Source: Fabrea salina
Lineage: Eukaryota; Ciliophora; Heterotrichea; Heterotrichida; Fabreidae
Direction of reading: 5' to 3'
NCBI GenBank assembly: GCA_022984795.1
Contig: JALIHJ010000053.1
Location: 69,501 to 133,500 of the forward strand
Length of the DNA: 64,000 bases
Under the pieces are notes generated by a model that worked only from the letters and a program-made list of their open reading frames with translations, was not told the DNA's origin and made no database searches. Every line of letters starts with the position of its first letter. The stretch's first letter is position 1. A program made the translations under genes and the position numbers. Below, piece by piece: positions 38,118-46,157 of the stretch.

Positions 38118-39410
38118 ATGGAAGAAGACCAGCTTTTGAAAAGTTTACTTGAATCGAACCCAAACGACACAGAAGAAAGTCAGCCATACGACTTCTCTAA
38201 AAACCCCAATTGGTTCAAAAGAACTTTCAGCTACATGGAAACAGGGTCTTTGCGCGGTTCCATACTAACTCTAAGCGCGAACACAATAGGTGCAGGACTG
38301 CTGTCCTTACCGTTTGCAGTCAAGATGGCAGGGTTAGTTCCAGGAGTACTTATGCTTGTTTTGGGTGGTTGGGTTTTTTCTTTCTTTTACAAAGTGTTAA
38401 TTAAAGCCCACGACCACTCTGGAGTTTACAGCTACATAGGGCTGGTCCAGAGCTTCTTAGGAGAAACCTGGAGAAGAGGAGTGGAGCTTTCTTTTGTGTT
38501 TGGAGGAGTAGGAGTGCTTTGTGCCTTCCAAGCCTTGTCTGGGCATTACTTGCTGCAGTTGTTTTTTAAGTCAGGCATACTTTCCAGTGACTACGAGTGG
38601 TGGAGAGTAGTTATTATGAGTTTTGCAAGTTTGTTTGTGCTTTCGCCTCTTTGCATTCCTAAACAACTTACTTCTTTAAGGTACACCTCTTCAATTTGCA
38701 TATTTGCAATATTTTACATTACTGTGATTTTGATAATACAGTTGCCTGACTACACAAGAGAAGTAACTCCAGAAGTAAGCTTTTTCAGAGTCAACAGTTC
38801 CATGGTCCACGCTTTTACACTTTGTGTGTTTGCGTCAGATGGCACTTTGGCAATACCCTTTATTTATCAAGAACTCCAAAGGAGGTGCTACACAAGAATG
38901 TGCAAGGTGATAGACAGAAGCGTTGTGATGAATTTGAGTTTTTACATTTTGCTAGCAGTGGTAGGCTACTTGTCGTTGGGCGAAAACACTCCTTCTTTGA
39001 TTACTGACCGAAAGTACTTGTGGGAAGGAACTGACTGGTTTATGTTGGTAGCTGAGTTTCTTATTGCGTTTGCTTTGTTGTTTTCAATTCCTTTGAGGAT
39101 TGCTCCACTTAGAACTGGACTTGACCAGATGGTTTATGGAGTTCACAGCGCCAAACAAGGCTGGGTGTTTTACACAGCTACTTATGTAGGACTGTACTTG
39201 TCAACGGGCATCGCAATACTGGTTCCGGAGGCTATTAAGTACTTTATTTTCATAGGAGGGATCCTTATAGTTCCTATAGCCTTTATCATACCATCGCTTT
39301 TTTACTTGCAGTTAGAGAAGAGTTACTTAAAAAGGATTCTTGTAATGTCTATGTCTGTAGTTCTAGGCGCCACTGGAATCTATTCTGCAGTAACTACCTT
39401 TTTTAAGTAA
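38118..39410 (+). CDS. Amino acid transporter (AAAP/SLC36-SLC38/AVT family)
   Basis: 430 residues with about eleven membrane helices after a 45-residue cytosolic N-terminus. The family signature is at the first helix (GSILTLSANTIGAGLLSLPFAV), followed by KMAGLVPGVLMLVLGG. This family moves neutral amino acids with protons or sodium, often across vacuolar or lysosomal membranes. An acidic N-terminus (MEEDQLLKSLLESNPND) with DxxLLxxLL features could be a sorting signal. The subtype cannot be fixed by eye. Confidence 0.9.
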   Translation: MEEDQLLKSLLESNPNDTEESQPYDFSKNPNWFKRTFSYMETGSLRGSILTLSANTIGAGLLSLPFAVKMAGLVPGVLMLVLGGWVFSFFYKVLIKAHDHSGVYSYIGLVQSFLGETWRRGVELSFVFGGVGVLCAFQALSGHYLLQLFFKSGILSSDYEWWRVVIMSFASLFVLSPLCIPKQLTSLRYTSSICIFAIFYITVILIIQLPDYTREVTPEVSFFRVNSSMVHAFTLCVFASDGTLAIPFIYQELQRRCYTRMCKVIDRSVVMNLSFYILLAVVGYLSLGENTPSLITDRKYLWEGTDWFMLVAEFLIAFALLFSIPLRIAPLRTGLDQMVYGVHSAKQGWVFYTATYVGLYLSTGIAILVPEAIKYFIFIGGILIVPIAFIIPSLFYLQLEKSYLKRILVMSMSVVLGATGIYSAVTTFFK

Positions 39411-39554
39411 CCTTACCATTTCATATAGGCTTAATTATTGAATACTATTTAATTAAAACTGACAACTATGGAAGAACTAGTTTCAAAGTTCGGGATTTTT
39501 ACTTAGAGTCTTTAAAGTTCTGTTAGTTATTTAATTTTTAACTAATAAAAATAT
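39411..39554. other. 144-nt spacer, nothing recognised
   Basis: AT-rich gap between the transporter and the deubiquitinase, ending ACTAATAAAAATAT directly before the ATG. A short ATG-led frame near 39469 ends at TTTTTACTTAG, but no GT is present 15 or 16 nt earlier, so I do not call an upstream exon. Confidence 0.4.
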
Positions 39555-41072
39555 ATGAACATAGTAAGGAAACTCAAAGATAAAATTTTCTCTAAGAAAG
39601 CATCTTCTCCAGTACCAACCCGAAGAGACAGAGAACACGAAAGATACCTAGACGAACTTCCTCCCCTCGAAACTTCTGACTATCAGTTACCCAAGAGCAT
39701 AGCTTTACTAGAAAAAGCTGATATTTCCAGAACACGCGAAAAAGCCAAGCTGGAAGAACTCTACTCACAAGACTCGGAAGAATGTTACTTAGTTGAAACA
39801 GAATGGATGAATTCCTGGCAAAGGTACCTTAAAGGAGCTTCTCCCCCTGGACCGATAAAAACTTTGAATCTTCAAGACAAATACGGTGATATCTCCAGTG
39901 GAATCAAACTTGGCGAGCACTACAGAATTCTTAATCCCAGTCAGTGGCATTTCCTTGAGTGCATCCACGGGGCTGAGAAACCAGTAGTGACCAAATCAAA
40001 ATCGCCTGGTTCTTTTCACAGACGGTCTAAGTCACTGACCAAACCGGCTTTATCCACCTCAAGGATGGATAATTTGCAGCCTAGACATGAAAAGCTTCCA
40101 ACTTTTAAAAACGAAGTGACTCTTATGGACGAAGCTATGTTTTCAGACCAAGAATCGATTAACAAGTGCAGTACTAAAACTTCTGAACACTGCAGTTCGG
40201 GAAACAACCAGTTTGTTAAGAAAAAAGGAAAAGTAGGCCTTGAAAACCCTGGGTTCTTCTGCTACATGAACTCAGGGTTGCAGTGCATTTTATCAGCCGA
40301 AGGCTTGCAACAGTTCTTTATTGAAAATCAGTTTCCAAGTGAGAAATTCCCTGTTTCTTTTTTAGCAAGTAAACTATTTACTTCTGTGTTTGAACTCAAC
40401 TCTGGCAGACTAAGACCTGTGTCGCTTTGGAACTACATAAGCAAACACTTCGACTCAACTAAAGAACACGACCTGCCTGAGTTCTTAAGGTTCTTTATAA
40501 ATGCAATTGACACAGAATTAAACAACTGCTTGTCCAAAAGGTACTTTAACGGGGAATTCTTATCAACTTTTACGTGTGTTTCTTGTAAAAACACTACTTC
40601 TTCTACTGAGGCTTTTATTGACTTGCAGTTAACCCTCACTCATAGCTTGTCTAAAAGCCTTAAGTCTTACACGAAGTCAGAGTTTCTGTCTTTTTTCTGT
40701 GAAAACTGCGAAAAAAGCACTAAGGCTGTCAAAAACACGCACTTTAAAACAACTCCAGAGTACCTTATCATCCAACTGAAGCGGTTTGAACACTCTTCCA
40801 AGGCTAAGAAAATAGACGCTTACTGCAGGTTCCACAAGAAGTTAGAACTAGGCGAACTCTCTGAAGAAGCCCCTCAGTACGAACTCATTAGCTGTGCAGT
40901 GCATCTTGGGTCCATAAACTCAGGGCACTACACCACTTACTCCAAAAGAGCTCACAAATGGTACCTATTCAACGACGAGTCAGTGATTCGTTCATCCCTA
41001 AAAGAAGTCCTTGCACAAAAAGCTTACCTACTTATATACCAAAAGTGTAATACTAAGAATTATCACGTATAG
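39555..41072 (+). CDS. Ubiquitin-specific protease with DUSP domain
   Basis: 505 residues, compact for the family. Residues about 75-140 form a DUSP domain (YLVETEWMNSWQRYL, PPGPIKTLNL, KLGEHYRILNPSQWHFL). The USP Cys box is GLENPGFFCYMNSGLQCIL (about 224-242), with catalytic Cys and the oxyanion Asn five residues before it. The His box is SINSGHYTTYSKRAHKWYLF followed by NDESV, giving His and Asp. CxxC pairs (CVSCKN, CENCEK) form the zinc ribbon in the fingers. The active site looks complete. It resembles the USP4/11/15 arrangement but lacks the Ubl insertions. The last 20 nt overlap the end of the convergent formin gene. Confidence 0.9.
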   Translation: MNIVRKLKDKIFSKKASSPVPTRRDREHERYLDELPPLETSDYQLPKSIALLEKADISRTREKAKLEELYSQDSEECYLVETEWMNSWQRYLKGASPPGPIKTLNLQDKYGDISSGIKLGEHYRILNPSQWHFLECIHGAEKPVVTKSKSPGSFHRRSKSLTKPALSTSRMDNLQPRHEKLPTFKNEVTLMDEAMFSDQESINKCSTKTSEHCSSGNNQFVKKKGKVGLENPGFFCYMNSGLQCILSAEGLQQFFIENQFPSEKFPVSFLASKLFTSVFELNSGRLRPVSLWNYISKHFDSTKEHDLPEFLRFFINAIDTELNNCLSKRYFNGEFLSTFTCVSCKNTTSSTEAFIDLQLTLTHSLSKSLKSYTKSEFLSFFCENCEKSTKAVKNTHFKTTPEYLIIQLKRFEHSSKAKKIDAYCRFHKKLELGELSEEAPQYELISCAVHLGSINSGHYTTYSKRAHKWYLFNDESVIRSSLKEVLAQKAYLLIYQKCNTKNYHV

Positions 41073-44000
41073 TTGATCTCCTCGTAAGTATTGCTTCGTG
41101 CATCTTCTCACTTCCACCACACGCACTTGAGTTGTTTATAGGTTGTTTCTGACTGGCTTCTTTTTGCAGTCGTTTTGCTTTGATTTCTTCAGCCAGGTTT
41201 TTAGTGCGCGAGAGTTTTCTTTCGGGTGGGCTTTTCTGGTTAGCCTTTTTGCGTTCTTCAAGTCGGGCTTTTCTTTCTTCTTCAGCTTTGTTTTTTTGGT
41301 GTTTTTGGTTGGAGTTTTTGTAAGCTTTAACAAACAAGTTGAACTTTTCGCAGAACTCGTCAGACTTAAAGTCTTTGGAGTTGACACAGTAAAACGCACA
41401 CAGGGACTCGTACCGCGTGTCCAGGGCTGAAATGCTTGCTGAGATGGATTCAAGTGTTTCTTGGATTTTTTCTGAAAAGGGTTCTAGTGACTCTTTGATT
41501 TTGTCTGATGCTCTTGACGACTGGGAGTTTATGGCTAAGTTGACTATTTTGAACTTAAGTTTGATTTCGTTGATTTCTTTGGTGAGTTGTGCTAAAGGAA
41601 GTTTGCTTACTGATTCTAAGTGAGGAAACTCTTCAGGCATACAAAGAATTTCGGGGTGGTTCTTGTCAATGAACACTATCATGTAGTCTAACAAAGTGGT
41701 TTTGCCATCAGTGCCTTTCATCTCAGCTATTTTGGTCAAGGACTCCACAGTGAACCCGTAAGCACCTCCTCGTGCAGAGGTGCCGTTTAAGTAGTTGCCC
41801 ATAGCTAGAACTATCTCTAGGACCTTCTTAAGCTTTTCGCTAGTTTTTAGTTTATCAAAGGTTTCCTCAACCATGGTGACTTTTTCTTGGAGTTCGTTGA
41901 TCATTTCTTTGTTTGTGTAAGTGAAAAGTAAGGCTTCAACTCTGTTTTTATAGGCTGGGACGTCTTTTAGACTGAAGAAAAAGCGGTCTGCGCTCTGGAG
42001 CATAGCCGGGTCGCCTTCGTATGAAAAAGCCATGTTAGCTTCGCTTTCGTCCGGCAGTGCTGCTTTAATTGAGATCAGGCACCCTTCTGTCAGGATTTTA
42101 AAGTCTACACTCAGAAGTGCTTCTACTATGGCTGAGTTTGATAAACGAAGTTTTCCTAGAATGATGTCTATGTTCTGAGCTCTTTCTTTTGTCAAAAAAC
42201 TAATTTTTTGTGGTTTAGGTGGTTCTTTTGAAACTTCTTTTTTTTCTTCTGGTTTTGGTGCAGGTTTCTTTTGCCCGAAGAATTTAACTAGTTCTTCAAC
42301 GTCTAGGTTAACTTTTTGGTCATCTGTTTGCGTCCATATTGAGTTTTGGATTTTGCTGGATGCTACTGGGGTCCAGAAAAGCGATCTCATAGGCGCTGCA
42401 GGTTGAACTTTCTGCTTTGGTGGAGGGCCTTGTGGAACTTGAGGAATGGGGGGTGCTCGTGGTCCACCTTGGCCAGGTAAGGGCGGCGGCATTGGTGGTC
42501 CACCTTTACCAGGTAGGGGCGGCGGCATTGGTGGTCCACCTTGACTAGGCTTTTGCCCTGGTAATGGAGGAGGAGGGGGTGGAGCAGTTCCTCTTTGATT
42601 AGGCAAAGGAGGAGGAGGGGGTGGAGCAGTTCCTCCTTGATTAGGTAAAGGAGGAGGGGGTGGAGCAGTTCCTTGATTAGGTAAAGGAGGAGGAGGAGGC
42701 GGAGCAGTTCCACGTTGATTAGGTAAAGGAGGAGGAGGGGGTGGAGCAGTTCCTCTTTGATTAGGCAAAGGAGGAGGAGGGGGTGGAACAGTTCCTCCTT
42801 GATTAGGTAAAGGAGGAGGAGGAGGAGGCGGAGCAGTTCCACGTTGATTAGGTAAAGGAGGAGGAGGAGGAGGCGGAGCAGTTCCACGCTGATTAGGTAA
42901 AGGAGGAGCCACTGGAGGAGCTGACTTTTGCTTTTCTTGGTACTCCTTTAGTTCCTTTTTAGCTTGATCCTTGTTTTTCTTTTCCACCTCAAGAAGTTGT
43001 TCCAGCTTCTTAATAGAAGTTTTAGCACTTTCAAGTTCATCAGAGAGTTTGAATTTTTCGTTTTCAATTTTGCTGAGTTTAGACTTGAGTTCCATATTCT
43101 GGTTTAACTGGTCTTCATTGCCCTGCAAAGAGTCAAGTTTTTCCTGCAAAAGGTACTTTTCCTGTCTGACTCTTTCGATTTCTTCATCTCTAGCAGCTAC
43201 ATTGTTCTGCAAGTTTTCTAGTTGTTTTAGCTTCCAAATCATGTCTTTTTGGTTTTCTTGTACTTCTTCTAAGTTGAATTCCTCAGTAAGTTCTAACTGG
43301 GCTTCAATGTTGCTAGTGAGTTTGTCAGTGACTTTTTTAAACTGAATCCAGTAAGAGTTTCCTACAGGGTCTGGAGGGATTAAAGTGAGGTTCTTCAGAA
43401 TGCCTAAGGAAAGTTTGGTAAGCATTGGCAGAAGCAGAGGAGTTTTGCAAGGCTTGAAGTAACTTGACAGGGTCAGTGCTTTCGTCTTGGTCGCAGCCTT
43501 CTAAGAACAGCATGATCTGGGTCATGAGCTGAGTAACTAAATCTTCTTCTTCGTCGTCGTCGCTTTCTTCGCTACTAGGTTCTTCTGATATAGCTTCAGC
43601 TTTGTTTTGTTCTATAAAAGCTTGCAGAGCTAAGCCTGCATTTTTGGTTTCGGGGTACACTGGGATATCTCTGGTGGAATCCCTTTTAGAAGTGATTACT
43701 GAGCTGCGAGACCTTACGCTTTTAACTCTATCAGGGTCAAAGGTTTGGCACTGGCGTTTGTTTTCAGGTTTGTAATCTTTAGCCTTTTCTTGGATTTTAA
43801 CTGCTGTTTTGCGTTTCCGGTCCAGTTCCATTTTGACCGAAATGAGTTCTTTGGCAATGACATTCTGGCCTAGTTCGTCTTGGATCTTAAGCAAAATGTC
43901 TTTCATGCCTAGAGAAACTAGTTCTGAACGAATAGAGTCCCTGACATCTTCGTCTAGTTGGCTCTCCACAAGAGTGTTAGCAAACACCACTATTTCTTTT

Positions 44001-44749
44001 TTGAGTTTAACTTCTGCGTGAGTCAGTAGTTGTACCAAAAACTCAAATCTGCTTTTTTTGCCGCGCTCGTTAGCTAGCACTTGCAAAGCGTTGATTACTA
44101 AGTCGTAGCCTCTGCTGCTAGCCCAGCACATCTCACTTAGTATGGTTAGAGTGCTTGCGTTAAGGTCTTCTTCGTCTTCTTGCAAGTTCAAAGCTAACAC
44201 GCCTACAGTGCTTTCGTCATACATAAGGTCGAACACAACTAGTGGGTTTTCTAACACTGAACAAAGAGTTTTCATGACTTCTTTTTGCCTGTCGTAGTTT
44301 TTGGTGCTTTGGGAGACTTCTTGAGCCACAAAAAGAATGTTAGTGAGTATTTCGCACCCCCCGAGTTCTATAAAGGTCTGAAGTTCTTTTTTGTTGGCGT
44401 TGGCAAGCAAGTACCGGGCTTTGCGTATTCCGGTGGTGCTGGGGTTTGACTTAAGCACTTGGAAGGCTTCGTCTACTTCACCAAGTTCGGCTTCGGTCTT
44501 AAAGCTTTCTATATGCTTGCACAAAAGTTGCCACTTGACTGAGACGTCTTGGGCTTGGAGCCATTCTCTTTGTTCTTGGTTAAGGTTAAGCTCCAGAAGT
44601 CTTTTGTCAAATTCTTCAACCACAAACTTCTGGTCAATACTAAGCTGCTGCTCCACAGGCTCACTTGCTAGTATAACAGAGCACCTTCTTTGGATATCTA
44701 TCGGAGGTTGTTTAAATTCAGATTGGGAGTTAGAGTGTTTATTCCCCAT
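41053..44749 (-). CDS. Diaphanous-type formin (GBD/FH3-FH1-FH2) with +1 frame change at CTT-AGG-C
   Basis: The gene is in two overlapping frames. The first (44749-43406, 448 codons) gives the GTPase-binding and armadillo FH3 region (FQVLKSNPSTTGIRKARYLL). It stays open past the join but then reads out of family. The second (43404-41053) gives the end of FH3 (GILKNLTLIPPDP), a coiled coil, a proline-rich FH1 (about eight PPPPPLPNQ units), the FH2 actin-nucleating domain (about MRSLFWTPV to MGNYLNGTSARGGAYGF) and a basic DAD-like tail. Skipping the A at 43405 within CTT AGG C joins them as ...AYQTFL-GILKNL..., about 1231 residues. No GT..AG intron of 15-16 nt with the local consensus fits. It nucleates actin, probably under Rho-type GTPase control. 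Confidence 0.85.
42545..42912 (-). repeat. FH1 proline-rich minisatellite
   Basis: About eight tandem in-frame units of 45-60 nt encoding poly-Pro followed by LPNQ[R/G]GTA. Units differ mainly in proline number (5-7) and in R/G. These are the profilin-binding tracks of the formin FH1 region. Two LPGxGGPPMPP units follow towards the C-terminus. Confidence 0.85.
43402..43408 (-). other. CTT-AGG-C heptamer, candidate +1 programmed frameshift site
   Basis: On the coding strand CTT (43408-43406) and AGG are in frame 0 of the upstream formin frame. Slippage from CTT to TTA with AGG vacant leaves GGC as the next codon, the first of the downstream frame. The heptamer is identical to the known yeast Ty1 +1 signal. 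Confidence 0.6.
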
Positions 44750-44752
44750 TTA

Positions 44753-46135
44753 TTATTCAGGTGATGAAGTCACCCATTTAAAGTAAGATTGGTTGGTAGT
44801 CATGAAATGTGAAGGAGTAGCTTTAGAACTGATGGGGGAAGCTTTGGTCTGAGAAAACACTTCTGCCTTTTTAGGTTGAAACTCAGAAAAAGTAGTGGTG
44901 GAAGGAGTTGTATTGTTGAAGCCCAAACTAACACTAGAAGCAGTTAGTTCGTACTTGGACTTTCCAGAAAAGCCAACTTGTCTAGTGAAAGAAGAACCAG
45001 TAGAAGTTTGGTAGTTGGGTTTTTGGTCGTGAGACAGTTCTAAGTTCACAACTTTGTTGGGGTGCAAACCGAATCTTTCTTTATTTGGAGGTTTAAAACT
45101 GTTGAAGGCCTCTCTGTAGTGGGAGTTTTTAAACTCTTTGTCTTTTCCAATAAACACACTGGACTCAGTGTACTTGACTTGGCTTAGTTTTTGAGGGGAG
45201 ACTAGTGAGTGTGCAGAGGAGTATATAGACTTGAGTTTTTCAAAAGTGCTTCCGAAGGGCAAATTAGACACTTTGTTCCTATAAGTGTTTTGGAGGTACT
45301 CTGCAGAGTCAGTTGAATTTAACTTAGGTCTGCGGTGCTTAGGTTCAACAGAAGAAGACTTGGTGTCAAAGAACTTAAAGTGCGTAGAAAGGTTTTCTTC
45401 GTGAGACAGTGCAGGCTTGGTAGGTACAACTGGAGTGGAGGACCTGTAAGCAGACATGGCCACTGAGTTGTAGTTGTTTTTCGAACTGTCAAACACAAAG
45501 TTAGTTTTAGAAAGTTTTTCTTTTATCCCGTTGTGCTGCTCGAAAGAAAAGTTACTAACCTCAAAGCTCTTGGAGGTAGTATCATAAGTGTTTCTCTCAG
45601 AGCCAATGTAGTAGTGGTTGTTCTTCATATCGCGGATGTCAACGTAGTGCTTTTGGGCCTTTCTAGGGTCAGCTGAGCTGTATTCGCCCCTGTTTTCAGT
45701 TATTTTAACGACTTTGTCGTTACCTAAAGAAAAACTAGACAGGTTTTCGTTGCGTTTTACCAAAGCAGGTGGTTTGTCCTGGTCGAAACTTGCGAGTTCT
45801 CTGAAAGTAGGTTTGTGGGGGGAGTTCCTTCTCCCGAGCTCCAGTTCGTGCTTGTTCTTTTTTTCTGGAAAAAACCTAGAAGGCGAGGCTCCAGGTTTGT
45901 TGTAGTGGTACTGAGACTGAGAAAAACTTCTTTTTTCCCATTTTGAGTCTCCAAAAAATATATTGGACTGGGATGTTTTTCCTTTTTCAGTTGTTTGGGT
46001 TTTGTTTTTGGGTGCTTGGGTTTTGTTTTTCCTGTGATTTGCAGAGTCAAAACCAAACTTAAAGTGAGTTGAGTATAAGTCTTTCACCATAGACTTGCGA
46101 TGGTTAATACCTTTGAAAGTAGTTCTCAGGGACAT
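44753..46135 (-). CDS. Ser/Asn/Lys-rich disordered protein, function unknown
   Basis: 460 residues, rich in Ser, Asn, Lys, Phe and Tyr, without predicted helices, signal peptide or membrane segments. Loose repeats of the form F-x-[FS]-x-[DN]-[ST]-x-[KN] recur (FKFGFDSANH, FKFFDTKSS, NFSFEQHNG). Such composition is common among ciliate structural or granule proteins, but I cannot assign a family. Its TAA stop is followed by TAA and then the formin ATG on the same strand (3-nt gap). Confidence 0.6.
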   Translation of the reverse strand: MSLRTTFKGINHRKSMVKDLYSTHFKFGFDSANHRKNKTQAPKNKTQTTEKGKTSQSNIFFGDSKWEKRSFSQSQYHYNKPGASPSRFFPEKKNKHELELGRRNSPHKPTFRELASFDQDKPPALVKRNENLSSFSLGNDKVVKITENRGEYSSADPRKAQKHYVDIRDMKNNHYYIGSERNTYDTTSKSFEVSNFSFEQHNGIKEKLSKTNFVFDSSKNNYNSVAMSAYRSSTPVVPTKPALSHEENLSTHFKFFDTKSSSVEPKHRRPKLNSTDSAEYLQNTYRNKVSNLPFGSTFEKLKSIYSSAHSLVSPQKLSQVKYTESSVFIGKDKEFKNSHYREAFNSFKPPNKERFGLHPNKVVNLELSHDQKPNYQTSTGSSFTRQVGFSGKSKYELTASSVSLGFNNTTPSTTTFSEFQPKKAEVFSQTKASPISSKATPSHFMTTNQSYFKWVTSSPE

Positions 46136-46157
46136 TATGTCTATAGATCTTAAATAA
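46136..46157. promoter_or_regulatory. 22-nt divergent spacer
   Basis: TATGTCTATAGATCTTAAATAA separates the disordered-protein start from the ABC transporter start, with AAATAA abutting the plus-strand ATG. Confidence 0.5.

Noticed and set aside
42387-42887. Leu-rich open frame antisense to or out of frame with the formin FH1
   Set aside because: It is an out-of-frame reading of the proline minisatellite.
43446-43490. GTCAAGTTACTTCAAG as a 16-nt intron in the formin gene
   Set aside because: It would restore frame but lacks the GTAA start and the A at position 10, and it would remove a natural FH3 helix (KLLQALQ).
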